The notes beneath the pieces were generated by a model. It was not told the origin of the DNA, searched no databases, and saw only the letters and a program-made list of their open reading frames with translations. Positions 30,744 to 39,386 of a stretch of 41,465 nucleotides of DNA are shown here, in pieces. Position 1 is the stretch's first letter, and each line of letters begins with the position of its first letter. Origin of the DNA: MGBC120314 sp051880495 (lineage in GTDB: Bacteria > Bacillota > Clostridia > Lachnospirales > Lachnospiraceae); NCBI GenBank assembly GCA_051880495.1, contig JBJEOB010000119.1, positions 1 through 41,465 of the forward strand, written 5' to 3'. The position numbers and the translations under genes were made by a program.

Positions 30744-31730
30744 TTATTTCATGTACTTGTCATATGCTTCCTGAAAACCGACTGATGAACGTATATAATC
30801 CTCCACTGAAATCGTACTCCAAAGCTCCTCATTGTACTCTGCATACAACGCCGCCTCATACGGTTCAAATATCTCATTGAATTTATCAAGCTTATTTTTT
30901 TCAATCATTTCCTGCTTATTAGCTGCAGTTTTAATCTTATCGTACTCATTTACACACATGATAATGTAATATGCGCCACCCGCCTGGACGATATCACTTA
31001 CCTGTCCCGTAACAAGATTGTATGCCGCCTCTTCAAATACTTCTTCCGTTTCGCCTCTTCTAAGCTCGTATTCGTATTCATACGGATTACTTTCTCTCAC
31101 AAGGGAGGTAAAGCTTTCGCCCCCATCAAGTCTTGTCTTCATGGAAAACGCCTTTTCATAGGAATCGGTTTTTATATACTGAATGGTAATAACACGCGCT
31201 TCATCCTCGCTGATTTCCGTATCCACCGAATATGTAAGATCATCGAATAATTTATCAGCAAGAAGAATTGACCTGTATAATTCCTTTACATCTTCAACGG
31301 TAAAATCATACTTTTTAAGTGATGCTTTATCAACGCCTTCCATATATTCATTGGCCGCCTTGCCAATAGCCTGCTCTTCCAGATTGCTAAGTACAATACC
31401 CCGGTCAAGCGCCACCTGGTTCATACATTTAATTCTGGTAATTTTGCCCCTGACCTGATCTGTAATAAATTGTTCAAGAGGCATTCCGTCCATCGTTTCT
31501 TCCCAGATACTTTCACCAAATGTCTGCTCATATTCATATACCATATCAGAAAGCAGAATCATAACTTCCGTCAGTGTGGTCTCTGTCTGGTCCACCTTAA
31601 CCATTACATTTTTATTAAAGCCGGTTGAAATATAAATATTCTTATCACCTGCTGCCGTTTTCAAAAAAACCAGCACGCCTATTAGCATTATTACAAGAAA
31701 TGCAGCAATTATTTTAATAATTTTCTTCAT
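30744..31730 (-). CDS. Membrane-anchored parvulin/SurA-like peptidyl-prolyl isomerase-type protein
   Basis: An N-terminal membrane anchor without a lipobox cysteine (IIKIIAAFLVIMLIGVLVFL) precedes an extracytoplasmic part. Residues about 50-180 are a helical SurA/PrsA-like chaperone region. Residues about 185-275 have the parvulin pattern: ITIQYIKTDSYEKAFSMKTRLDGGESFTSLVRESN, then FEEAAYNLVTGQVSDIVQAGGAYYIIMCV. Several usual parvulin active-site residues, including the HILV histidine, are not obvious, so it may be a chaperone rather than an isomerase. It is the last gene of the maf operon, 5 bp after the small acidic gene. Confidence 0.75.
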   Translation of the reverse strand: MKKIIKIIAAFLVIMLIGVLVFLKTAAGDKNIYISTGFNKNVMVKVDQTETTLTEVMILLSDMVYEYEQTFGESIWEETMDGMPLEQFITDQVRGKITRIKCMNQVALDRGIVLSNLEEQAIGKAANEYMEGVDKASLKKYDFTVEDVKELYRSILLADKLFDDLTYSVDTEISEDEARVITIQYIKTDSYEKAFSMKTRLDGGESFTSLVRESNPYEYEYELRRGETEEVFEEAAYNLVTGQVSDIVQAGGAYYIIMCVNEYDKIKTAANKQEMIEKNKLDKFNEIFEPYEAALYAEYNEELWSTISVEDYIRSSVGFQEAYDKYMK

Positions 31731-31735
31731 TCATA

Positions 31736-31996
31736 TCACCCAAAAACAACAAAATATGTACCATCCGGAAGTTTAAACACTTCCAGTTCTTCCTCTAATT
31801 CCTCATCTGTTTCACCAGAGGTGTCCATGCCTTCTTCCTCAAGAAATTCCCTTACCTCTTTGATGGTACGAAACTCCTGTGCAAAACAGTCCTCAAGAAA
31901 TTCTATTGCCTCACTAAGATTTTCCGCTACAGGCTCATCAAAAAGCTTTCCCTGCTGTTCTAAGAAAACCTTTCCGCATTCACTTGGTTTCTTCAT
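31736..31996 (-). CDS. Small acidic protein of unknown function
   Basis: This is an 86-residue cytoplasmic protein, very rich in Glu and Asp. Helical segments AENLSEAIEFLEDCFAQEF and TIKEVREFLEEEGMD lead to an acidic run (TDEELEEELEVF) and a short C-terminal hairpin (KLPDGTYFVVFG). I recognise no family. The ribosome site GGAGGATAAGG and the tight spacing within the maf operon (15 bp after the HAD gene, 5 bp before the parvulin-like gene) support it as real. Confidence 0.8.
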   Translation of the reverse strand: MKKPSECGKVFLEQQGKLFDEPVAENLSEAIEFLEDCFAQEFRTIKEVREFLEEEGMDTSGETDEELEEELEVFKLPDGTYFVVFG

Positions 31997-32011
31997 ACCT
32001 TATCCTCCAAT

Positions 32012-32785
32012 TCACAATGAAAATATTTCGCATATTGTTTTGGCAACTGAATCCGTTTCCATATTCGCATACTTTTTCACTTCATCAGCTGCAGACTTCA
32101 TGACACATGCCGTACCTGATTCTATAAACATTTCAATATCATTATAATTGTCACCAAAACTAATAATATCCTCTGATGCTATCTGAAACTGCTTCGATAT
32201 CTCCTTTATTGCGCTTCCCTTATTGACACCCGGTGCCGTAAAATCCATATATAATTCCCCGGAAACCGCAACAGAAACCTTATCTGCCCATTTTTCTTCA
32301 AAATGCTTCCTCGAATTGGCAATTCCTGATAAATCACACACGGAAATCTTAATAAATTCTTCCTTTACCTGTGAAAAATCAGTAATAACCTGTACATTAT
32401 TTTTTACCACATCACGGATTCTGTGTAAATACTGTTCTGTCTTTGGCATAAGGTAGGATGTTTCTTCACCTGATAAAAGAATTTCACAATCCGGCATCTG
32501 ATAAATATCCTTCATTATCTCAATTCCAAGCTTTTGCTCCAGCGTCCGCTTTAAAAGCGTCTTATCTTTATATTTCACAAATGCGCCATTTTCACATATA
32601 TAAATCATTTCATGATTGACATTTTTAAACAGCCTTCGCAGGGAAGTTATCTGTCTTCCGCTTGCAGGTGCAAACATAACGCCATTTTGCATCATTTTGT
32701 TTATGGCACATATCGTTTCATCATCAACCTGCTGTGCTCCCTTTTTAAGTATTGTTCCATCAATATCACTTGCAACAAGCTTCAT
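32012..32785 (-). CDS. HAD-superfamily Cof-type phosphatase
   Basis: This is a hydrolase of the Cof/YidA type (HAD IIB), acting on small phosphate esters. Motif I is D-I-D-G-T at residues 7-11 and motif IV is GDNYNDIEMF near residue 210; the lysine of motif III is in GVNKGSAIKE. The cap domain lies between about 85 and 180. The length is 257 residues. The start codon overlaps the maf stop by one base (TAATG), so translation is coupled. The substrate is not predictable. Confidence 0.93.
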   Translation of the reverse strand: MKLVASDIDGTILKKGAQQVDDETICAINKMMQNGVMFAPASGRQITSLRRLFKNVNHEMIYICENGAFVKYKDKTLLKRTLEQKLGIEIMKDIYQMPDCEILLSGEETSYLMPKTEQYLHRIRDVVKNNVQVITDFSQVKEEFIKISVCDLSGIANSRKHFEEKWADKVSVAVSGELYMDFTAPGVNKGSAIKEISKQFQIASEDIISFGDNYNDIEMFIESGTACVMKSAADEVKKYANMETDSVAKTICEIFSL

Positions 32786-33360
32786 TATAGTATAATTCCT
32801 TTTTCCCTGAATATTTTACAGATATGTCCAACCGGAAGCCCTACAACGTTGTTGTAATCACCATGTATTCCGTCAATATATGCCGCAAACTTTCCCTGTA
32901 TACCATATCCGCCGGCCTTGTCCATCGGCTCGCCTGTTGCAACATATTTTTCTATATCTGCTTCGCTCATACAAGCCACACATACAACAGTTTCCTCAGC
33001 AAATGTAATAACCTCTTCTACCCCATTACCACGTATGCATAATGTAACTCCGGTAAATACACTGTGTTTTCTTCCACTGATACTTTTAATCATATTTATT
33101 GCATCCAAAGTATCCTTAGGTTTTCCAAGAATGCCTTCATCAACAGAAACTACCGTATCAGCACCAATCACAACAACATCACCGTCAATACCATCGAAAA
33201 CATCCTTTGCCTTCTGATATGATAATGACTCAACCACCTCTTTGGGATGCGTGCCTGTAATAATCTCCTCAACATTACTTACTTTTATTTCAAAATCAAT
33301 CCCCACCTGCGTAAGAAGGTCCTTCCTTCTTGGAGATCCTGATGCCAATACTACTCTCAT
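32785..33360 (-). CDS. maf: Maf-family nucleoside triphosphate pyrophosphatase
   Basis: This house-cleaning enzyme hydrolyses dTTP/UTP or modified nucleotides; Bacillus Maf is also linked to septum formation. The signature ASGSPRRKDLL is at the very start. GADTVVS, GKPKD and YQKAKDVF follow, and the C-terminal GYGIQGKFA and GDYNNVVGLPV blocks are intact. The ATG at 33360 follows GGGAGTTTAT; four extra upstream codons in the same frame are not needed. It opens a four-gene operon with the HAD phosphatase, the small acidic gene and the parvulin-like gene. Confidence 0.95.
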   Translation of the reverse strand: MRVVLASGSPRRKDLLTQVGIDFEIKVSNVEEIITGTHPKEVVESLSYQKAKDVFDGIDGDVVVIGADTVVSVDEGILGKPKDTLDAINMIKSISGRKHSVFTGVTLCIRGNGVEEVITFAEETVVCVACMSEADIEKYVATGEPMDKAGGYGIQGKFAAYIDGIHGDYNNVVGLPVGHICKIFREKGIIL

Positions 33361-33379
33361 ATAAACTCCCATTCAGACA

Positions 33380-33408
33380 AAAAGGATGCCTTAAAAAGAC
33401 ATCCTTTT
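33380..33408 (-). terminator. Intrinsic terminator of the Lrp-family gene (also inside the maf leader)
   Basis: The stem AAAGGATG/CATCCTTT is followed by five T on the minus strand, about 50 nt after the regulator's stop. The maf promoter at 33422-33450 starts transcription just before this hairpin. Confidence 0.8.
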
Positions 33409-33421
33409 AAATTCATATATT

Positions 33422-33450
33422 ATAATATATCCAACCCAAAAAACAGTCAA
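33422..33450 (-). promoter_or_regulatory. Sigma-A promoter of the maf operon
   Basis: TTGACT, 17 nt, TATTAT (overlapping TATAAT) on the minus strand, with the -35 only about 10 bp past the Lrp-family stop codon. Confidence 0.65.
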
Positions 33451-33459
33451 GCAGAAAAC

Positions 33460-33909
33460 TTATGTTTCCTCTTCCAGTTCGACCATAACGCCACGCGTCT
33501 TAACAGGATTAGAAAAGACAATCTGTGTATATGTTCTACCGAACTTCTGAAGCTTCCCGATGAAATTATCCAAATCATCCGTACTTGGGAAAATAACCTT
33601 AAGCAGCATTGAATAGTTTCCTGTTATACAGTTACACTCAATTACATTCGGGCATGCCTCCACAAACGAATAAAACTCCGGTTTCTGAACCGGTGCAAGT
33701 TCAAGGTTAATAAATGCAGTTATATGATATCCTAACTTCATTGCATTTACCTTAGCTTCATATCCCACAATTATTTCTTCCTTTTCAAGACGTTCTATTC
33801 TTGCCGAAACCGCCGGAGATGATAAATACACCTGTTCCGCCAGAGCCTTTAATGGCATCCTTGCATTCTTCTGTAATAATGAAATTATCTTTTTATCAAT
33901 ATTATCCAT
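33460..33909 (-). CDS. Lrp/AsnC-family transcriptional regulator
   Basis: This is a feast/famine regulator of 149 residues. The N-terminal winged helix-turn-helix is IDKKIISLLQKNARMPLKALAEQVYLSSPAVSARIERLEKEEII (each family position recognisable). The RAM/effector domain follows (HITAFINLELAPVQKPEFYSF; ECNCITGNYSMLLKVIFPSTDDLDNFIGKL). The effector is probably an amino acid, and oligomerisation is expected. The ribosome site is AAGGAG. A 12-bp perfect palindrome (CCTGTATACAGG, 33940-33951) lies about 31 bp upstream and could be an autoregulatory site. Confidence 0.94.
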   Translation of the reverse strand: MDNIDKKIISLLQKNARMPLKALAEQVYLSSPAVSARIERLEKEEIIVGYEAKVNAMKLGYHITAFINLELAPVQKPEFYSFVEACPNVIECNCITGNYSMLLKVIFPSTDDLDNFIGKLQKFGRTYTQIVFSNPVKTRGVMVELEEET

Positions 33910-33950
33910 TTTTCTTACTCCTTTTCGTCATTATGTCAACCTGTATACAG

Positions 33951-33980
33951 GATAGAGAAATTACGACGCAATTTCCTATC
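33951..33980. repeat. Dispersed palindromic repeat, copy 3
   Basis: GATAGAGAAATTACGACG followed by CAATTTCCTATC. It sits in the leader of the Lrp-family gene, directly beside CCTGTATACAGG. Confidence 0.85.
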
Positions 33981-33984
33981 ATAT

Positions 33985-34020
33985 AAAAAAAGACAATCCC
34001 GAAACCTTATCGAAACTGTC
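33985..34020 (-). terminator. Terminator-like hairpin in the Lrp-family gene leader
   Basis: An 11-bp stem including G-U pairs (GACAGTTTCGA with TCGGGATTGTC, 7-nt loop) is followed by seven T on the minus strand. It begins only about 25 nt after the start predicted from the promoter at 34052-34080, so it would produce a short RNA or attenuate the downstream gene. Confidence 0.72.
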
Positions 34021-34051
34021 CCCATTGACTCTGCTATTTATTTATAGTTGT

Positions 34052-34080
34052 ATAATACATTATTTACTTTCAAAATTCAA
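34052..34080 (-). promoter_or_regulatory. Promoter upstream of the leader hairpin and Lrp-family gene
   Basis: TTGAAT, 17 nt, TATTAT on the minus strand; predicted start near 34045. Confidence 0.6.
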
Positions 34081-34217
34081 CTGTTTTTTTATAATATATT
34101 TAAAATATTACTTTTTTTATCGTTGCATTTGACGTTTTTTTCTGATACAGTTAATTAATAAGATTCCATCTGTCTTTTGACACCCGGATCTTGTTAAAAA
34201 AATTAAAGGAGAACTTT

Positions 34218-34547
34218 ATGGGTAAGAATTCTGAAAATGATTCATTGATTCCGGATGATTTTGATACCACTGTTACATTAACACTTGACAACGACGAAGA
34301 ATTAGAGTGTGCCGTTGTTTCAATATTTGATGCAAATGATGGTCGTTACATCGCTCTTCTTCCACTCGAAGGTAAGGAAGCAGAAGACGGAGAGGTATTT
34401 CTCTACCGATATAACGAGACACCGGATGGACAGCCTGAACTTGAAAACATCGAAAGTGATGAAGAATTTGAGATTGTTTCAGATGCTTTTGATGAACTTC
34501 TTGATGCTGCCGAATATGAGGAATTACTTGAGGATGACGAGGAATAA
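34218..34547 (+). CDS. DUF1292 family protein
   Basis: This is a small, very acidic cytoplasmic protein of 109 residues. The family pattern is visible: VTLTLDNDEELECAVVSIFDANDGRYIALLPLE, then EDGEVFLYRYNE and an acidic C-terminus (YEELLEDDEE). The function is unknown; family members are usually encoded near yrrK/yqgF-like genes or alone. The ATG at 34218 follows AAAGGAGAACTTT; the nine earlier in-frame codons are the leader. It is the first of only two plus-strand genes in the window. Its intrinsic terminator overlaps the last codons. Confidence 0.92.
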   Translation: MGKNSENDSLIPDDFDTTVTLTLDNDEELECAVVSIFDANDGRYIALLPLEGKEAEDGEVFLYRYNETPDGQPELENIESDEEFEIVSDAFDELLDAAEYEELLEDDEE

Positions 34548-34561
34548 TCGTCATCCTTTTT
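34531..34561 (+). terminator. Intrinsic terminator overlapping the DUF1292 stop codon
   Basis: GGATGACGA and TCGTCATCC form a 9-bp stem around the TAA stop, followed by five T. Because the acidic C-terminal codons (GAT, GAC, GAG) build one arm, the stem is part of the coding sequence. Confidence 0.88.
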
Positions 34562-34602
34562 CATTTTATAGGATTCGCATGTCAAAAGCTAAATGAAAAT
34601 TT

Positions 34603-36429
34603 CTACCCCAGTTCATTTATGAATCTCGATTTTTCCATTGTCTTATTAAAACGTGTCTTTACATGGCTGATATAAAGATGGTCCTTGGCACGTGTCATCG
34701 CCACATACATCATTCTGCGTTCCTCCTCTATTTCATTATTAAGAAGAGCTTTCTTATACGGAATGATTCCCTCATTGGTATCCGGAATAAATACTACCTT
34801 ATACTCAAGGCCTTTGGCACAATGCATTGTAACTATCGCAACTGCATCCTTCTCTTCTTCCCTGTTATTTTTCGTTTTGTTTTTTAACATTATTTCATAC
34901 TGTTCAATATATTTAAACCACTCTGAATAGGAATCAAATTCTCTTGATGCCTCCATTAATTCATTTAGTACATCAAATAATTCATCTGAAGGTATCTGCA
35001 TTTCCAACGCATACTCTGTGAGATATTCATCATATCCGATTCCGCGGCGGATATAATTGATTGCACCATACGGATTAAGCCCTGACAGCATATGAAGGTC
35101 CTCCTCCAGTCTGTCAATGCGCTCCATCATCCATGACCGGTCATTTATATATTCTGCCCTGATTTCATCAAAATTTACTATAGGCGAGGTTAAGACATCC
35201 CTGCTGATATAACGCTTTGGTTTATTCATTATCTGCAAAAATACATTTCTGTCCCTGTTTCCAAGCGCCATGTTAATATATGCCATTATATTTTTGGCAA
35301 TCCAGTGACTGTAAATACTTGGTATACTGTCTTTAGAGCTAAATGGTATATTATGCTCCATCAGCTTGCCGATAAGGTATCTTCCGCCCTCATTTGTACG
35401 TGTGAGCACTGCCATTTCACTATAGCTTATTCCCTGCTCATGATATTTTTTTATAAGTGAAATGATATCTGAAGTCTCTTCAAAAACATCCTGATATTCC
35501 GTAATATGAACCGGTTCATCACTTTTTCTTGATGCACGGATATTCTTCTTAAAGCGGTTTTCGTTATGATTAATTAATTTCAATGCATGTTCTACCACTT
35601 TTTCCTGGCATCTGTAATTTACATCAAGTGAAATAATCTTTGTATCAGGATAGTCCTTTGTAAAAAGCTGCATTATGTCCGGTCTTGCTCCACGGAATCC
35701 ATAAATACTCTGATCATCATCACCAACTATAAAAATATTATTGTCAGGTGCAGCAAGCATTTTGACAACCTCATACTGCATCAGGTTAATATCCTGAAAT
35801 TCATCAATTAAAATATAACGGTACTTATTCTGCCATGCACTCAGAATGTCGCCACGTTCCCTAAAAAGTTCATAACAGCGCAGAATCATATCATCAAAAT
35901 CAAGCTTGTTATTATGCCTCAATGACCTGTCATACGACTCATAAATCTGTGTAAAAACTTCCTTTGCACAATTCACCGGATAGTAACTGTCTATATCAAG
36001 CCTGTCGCCCTTTACACGGCTTATCTCCGTTAATAATCCGGCGAGAAAATCCTTTTCGTTTTCATATTCAAGATGAAAATTCGTCACAATACGCTTTAAG
36101 AGTGAAAATTGTTCTTCCTCACCTATAATATTACCTGCACTATAATTATAAGCATGTTTTAATATTGTAAAAAACACCCCGTGAAAAGTACCGAAACTAA
36201 CCGCCCTGCAACCATCCATCATCCTGCAAAACCGTTCTTTCATCTCATCGGCGGCTGCCTTTGTAAATGTAATTACGAGAATATTGGACGGATTGACATT
36301 ATATTTTTCTATAAGAGTACATACTCTTTTTGTGACAACCGCAGTCTTACCCGAGCCAGGCCCTGCAAGCACGAGCGCCGGCCCCATAAAATGGTCAATT
36401 GCCATACTTTGTGATTCATTATATTGCAT
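34603..36429 (-). CDS. UvrD/PcrA/Rep-like superfamily 1 DNA helicase
   Basis: This 3'-5' DNA helicase/translocase is probably used in repair or replication-conflict resolution. Walker A is LAGPGSGKTAVVTKRV, motif II LIDEFQDINLMQYE, motif III VGDDDQSIYGFRGA, and the C-terminal motifs are VTMHCAKGLEYKVVFIP and EERRMMYVAMTRAKDHLYIS. At 608 residues it is shorter than PcrA (about 720) and lacks a Tudor-like C-terminal extension. The ATG at 36429 is chosen: the longer open frame upstream merely translates the gltX terminator. The ribosome site (AAGGGG) is rather far from this ATG. The UvrD-like gene is not obviously coupled to gltX because a terminator separates them. Confidence 0.93.
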   Translation of the reverse strand: MQYNESQSMAIDHFMGPALVLAGPGSGKTAVVTKRVCTLIEKYNVNPSNILVITFTKAAADEMKERFCRMMDGCRAVSFGTFHGVFFTILKHAYNYSAGNIIGEEEQFSLLKRIVTNFHLEYENEKDFLAGLLTEISRVKGDRLDIDSYYPVNCAKEVFTQIYESYDRSLRHNNKLDFDDMILRCYELFRERGDILSAWQNKYRYILIDEFQDINLMQYEVVKMLAAPDNNIFIVGDDDQSIYGFRGARPDIMQLFTKDYPDTKIISLDVNYRCQEKVVEHALKLINHNENRFKKNIRASRKSDEPVHITEYQDVFEETSDIISLIKKYHEQGISYSEMAVLTRTNEGGRYLIGKLMEHNIPFSSKDSIPSIYSHWIAKNIMAYINMALGNRDRNVFLQIMNKPKRYISRDVLTSPIVNFDEIRAEYINDRSWMMERIDRLEEDLHMLSGLNPYGAINYIRRGIGYDEYLTEYALEMQIPSDELFDVLNELMEASREFDSYSEWFKYIEQYEIMLKNKTKNNREEEKDAVAIVTMHCAKGLEYKVVFIPDTNEGIIPYKKALLNNEIEEERRMMYVAMTRAKDHLYISHVKTRFNKTMEKSRFINELG

Positions 36430-36483
36430 TTTCTTTAACTGCCCCTTTTTAACTGTAAATGAGAAACTTTGGCGAACTGCCAC

Positions 36484-36524
36484 GAAAAAACTTCCGACAG
36501 GTTTTATCGTAACCCTGCCGGAAG
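36484..36524 (-). terminator. Intrinsic terminator of gltX
   Basis: The stem CTTCCGGCAGG/CCTGTCGGAAG is followed by six T on the minus strand, 17 nt past the gltX stop and about 55 bp before the helicase start. Confidence 0.9.
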
Positions 36525-36540
36525 CATTTGTCAATAAATC

Positions 36541-38013
36541 TTATTGTTCATTTTCCAATAATTCAATTCCCTTGCGTATACGAGAAAGCGATTCTTCCTT
36601 ACCAAGGATTTCCATTATTTCAAATGCACCGCCCGGTGTCATCTGTTTTCCGGATACCGCAGTACGAAGAGGCCAGAGTGCCGTACCGTTCTTCATTTCC
36701 TTTTCGGCTACAAATGCCATTACAGTATCATGAATTGAATCCAGTGAGTAATCATCAAGTTTTTCCAATACAGGCAGCATTTCCTTTAATACTGAAAGCG
36801 ATATAGCTGAATCAGTCTTCATCTTTTTATGAGTATACATCGCCGTATCATACTCAGGCAGCTCCTCAAAGAAATCTATATGTTCCTTTATGTCAGGGAA
36901 AATTTCAATTCTTGTCTTAACAAGGTCTGCAATCTTCTTAAGGTCAAGGTCTTTAGTTATAACACTCTTTATATAAGGCATGGCAAGCTCGTAATAACGC
37001 TCATTGTCCATCGCCTTTATATATTCGCCGTTCATCCACTTAAGCTTTCCCATGTCAAATACAGCAGGCGACTTACCGATTCTCTTATAGTCAAATTCCT
37101 TAACAAGTTCTTCAAGCGAGAATATTTCCTGATTAGAATCAGGGCTCCATCCGCAAAGTGCAACATAATTTACAATTGCCTCGGTCACAAATCCCTGCTC
37201 AATTAAATCTTCATATGAAGAGTGTCCGCTTCGCTTACTCAGCTTCTTGTGCTCTTCATTGGTAATAAGCGGGCAGTGTACATATGTAGGCACTTCCCAT
37301 CCAAACGCCTCATAGAGACGGTTATACTTAGGTGAAGAAGAAAGATATTCATTTCCTCTTACAACATGCGTGATACCCATAAGATGATCGTCAACAACAT
37401 TTGCAAAATTATATGTCGGATACCCATCAGACTTAATAAGAATCATATCATCAAGCTCTGAATTGTCTACCGTTATGTCACCGTAAATGTCATCATGGAA
37501 TGTGGTTGTACCTGTTGTCGGATTATTCTGACGGATAACAAACGGCTTGCCTGCTGCAAGGTTTGCCTCAACCTCTTCCTTGGAAAGTGATAAACAATGC
37601 TTATCATATACTGCAATTTCCTTGCCTTCTTCATCACCTTCACCAATTTTGGTCTTTAATGTATCAAGTCTTCCCTTGTCACAGAAACAATAATAAGCCT
37701 CACCCTTCTCAATAAGCATTTTGGCATATTCCATATATATTCCTGCTGCTTGACGCTCACTCTGAACATATGGTCCTACTCCGCCATCTTTATCAGGGCC
37801 TTCGTCATGAACAAGTCCTGTCTTTTCAAGGGTTCTGTAAATAATATCTACGGCCCCTTCAACATATCTCTCCTGATCCGTATCCTCAATTCTTAAAAGA
37901 AAATCTCCACCCGCATGCTTTGCAATAAGGTACGCATATAAAGCAGTCCTTAAATTACCTACATGCATTCTTCCTGTTGGACTTGGTGCAAATCTTGTTC
38001 TTACCTTACTCAT
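36541..38013 (-). CDS. gltX: Glutamyl-tRNA synthetase
   Basis: This class I aminoacyl-tRNA synthetase charges tRNA-Glu, and in many Clostridia also mischarges tRNA-Gln for the amidotransferase route. The HIGH motif appears as H-V-G-N (RFAPSPTGRMHVGNLRTALYAY) and the KMSKS motif as K-L-S-K-R. The LRIEDTDQERYVEG block and the anticodon-binding C-terminal half are present. The length of 490 residues is normal. The ribosome site is TTAGGAGAGAAAAG. It lies 35 bp after mgtE with no terminator between, so it may be read through from mgtE. Confidence 0.97.
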   Translation of the reverse strand: MSKVRTRFAPSPTGRMHVGNLRTALYAYLIAKHAGGDFLLRIEDTDQERYVEGAVDIIYRTLEKTGLVHDEGPDKDGGVGPYVQSERQAAGIYMEYAKMLIEKGEAYYCFCDKGRLDTLKTKIGEGDEEGKEIAVYDKHCLSLSKEEVEANLAAGKPFVIRQNNPTTGTTTFHDDIYGDITVDNSELDDMILIKSDGYPTYNFANVVDDHLMGITHVVRGNEYLSSSPKYNRLYEAFGWEVPTYVHCPLITNEEHKKLSKRSGHSSYEDLIEQGFVTEAIVNYVALCGWSPDSNQEIFSLEELVKEFDYKRIGKSPAVFDMGKLKWMNGEYIKAMDNERYYELAMPYIKSVITKDLDLKKIADLVKTRIEIFPDIKEHIDFFEELPEYDTAMYTHKKMKTDSAISLSVLKEMLPVLEKLDDYSLDSIHDTVMAFVAEKEMKNGTALWPLRTAVSGKQMTPGGAFEIMEILGKEESLSRIRKGIELLENEQ

Positions 38014-38048
38014 CTTCTTTTCTCTCCTAATATCTATTTTTATACCGG

Positions 38049-39386
38049 TTATAATCCCAGCATAATTGTTGCAATTTTAAAATAAATCATAAGTGATAAA
38101 GCATCTACAATTGTTGTAATGAACGGACTCGCCATAACGGCCGGGTCAAATCTTAACTGTTTTGCCAGAATCGGAAGACATGAGCCTACAATCTTAGCGG
38201 CCAAAACAGTAAGTATCAAAGTAAAACATACAACAAATGCAACATAAACCGTAACGCGGTCTATCAACAGCAATTTAACAAAATTGGCTGCCGCAAGCGT
38301 TATACCGCAAAGCACTGCCACTCGCATTTCCTTGAAACACACTCTGAAAATATCCCTGAATTCAATCTCATCAAGAGAAAGGCTTCGTATAATGGATACA
38401 GACGCCTGACTTCCGCAGTTTCCTCCGGTATCCATAAGCATCGGGATAAAGGATGTCAGGACAAGATAACCGGCTACTGCAATGGATTCCTCATAATGCT
38501 GTATAATTCTTCCCGTAAATGTTGCTGAAATCATAAGAAGTAACAGCCAAGGTATTCTTTTCTTATATGTCTCCCAGATACCTTCCTTCGTATATGATTT
38601 ATCCGTAGGAATGATACCTGCCATCATTTCAATATCTTCCGTTGCTTCCTGCTCCATGATATCAACAACGTCATCTACGGTAATAATACCAACAAGACGC
38701 CCTTCGCTGTCCACCACGGGCATGGCTGTAAAATCGTATTTCTGGAATGTTCTGGCAACCTCTTCCTGGTCATCCATGGTATTGATTGTAACAACATTCT
38801 CATGCATTATATTGCCAATTACCGCATCCGGGTCACTTAACAGAAGATAACGCAGTGCTACCGTACCAATAAGTTTTCTGTTACTGTCAAGCACGTAACA
38901 CACGTTAATTGTTTCCTTGTCTATACCAACTCGTCTTATTCTCTCTATGGCCTGCGAAACAGTAAGTGATTCCTTCAGGTCAACAAATTCGACAGTCATA
39001 ATGCTTCCCGCTGAATCCTCAGGATATTTAAGCAAATGATTTATCGCACTTCTTGTTTCTGCACTTGCGGATGCAAGAAGCTTTTTTACTACATTTGCCG
39101 GCATTTCCTCAAGAAGGTCTGCCGCATCATCCGCGTAAAGATTATCAATCAGGTCTGCCGCCTCCATATCTGACATTGAGCCAATCATATCCTGCTGTAA
39201 TGTTATGTCAAGATATGAAAATACATCAGCCGCAATACTCTTTGGAAGAATTCTGAAAATCTTATTTCTCTCATTTGCTTTCATGCTTTCGAGGAATTCA
39301 GCAATATCCTGAACATTATATTCCTCTATTTCCTGGCGAAAAAGACCATACTGTCTGCTCTCAATTAATTCTTTCAGTCTTTCCAT
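38049..39386 (-). CDS. mgtE: Magnesium transporter MgtE
   Basis: This is a homodimeric, magnesium-gated Mg2+ channel. Residues 1-125 form the acidic superhelical N domain (MSDMEAADLIDNLYADDAADLLEEMP). Two CBS domains follow (about 130-250, including VGIITVDDVVDIMEQEATEDIEMMAGI), then the plug helix and five membrane helices. The pore signature reads PMLMDTGGNCGSQAS, and the C-terminal helices contain DPAVMASPFITTIVDALSL. The length of 445 residues is standard. The ribosome site is AAGGAG. Its leader holds a 38-codon overlapping frame and foldable RNA, described separately. Confidence 0.96.
   Translation of the reverse strand: MERLKELIESRQYGLFRQEIEEYNVQDIAEFLESMKANERNKIFRILPKSIAADVFSYLDITLQQDMIGSMSDMEAADLIDNLYADDAADLLEEMPANVVKKLLASASAETRSAINHLLKYPEDSAGSIMTVEFVDLKESLTVSQAIERIRRVGIDKETINVCYVLDSNRKLIGTVALRYLLLSDPDAVIGNIMHENVVTINTMDDQEEVARTFQKYDFTAMPVVDSEGRLVGIITVDDVVDIMEQEATEDIEMMAGIIPTDKSYTKEGIWETYKKRIPWLLLLMISATFTGRIIQHYEESIAVAGYLVLTSFIPMLMDTGGNCGSQASVSIIRSLSLDEIEFRDIFRVCFKEMRVAVLCGITLAAANFVKLLLIDRVTVYVAFVVCFTLILTVLAAKIVGSCLPILAKQLRFDPAVMASPFITTIVDALSLMIYFKIATIMLGL

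Noticed and set aside
34171..34594. Mobile cassette around the DUF1292 gene bounded by TTTTGACA / TGTCAAAA
   Set aside because: The matching ends are only about 9-10 bp, have no extended repeat or target duplication, and the gene is a common core family with its own terminator.
36430..36534. N-terminal extension of the UvrD-like helicase to 36534
   Set aside because: Those 35 codons cover the gltX terminator and carry no helicase sequence, and the family begins at the Q-motif-like QYNESQSMAI.
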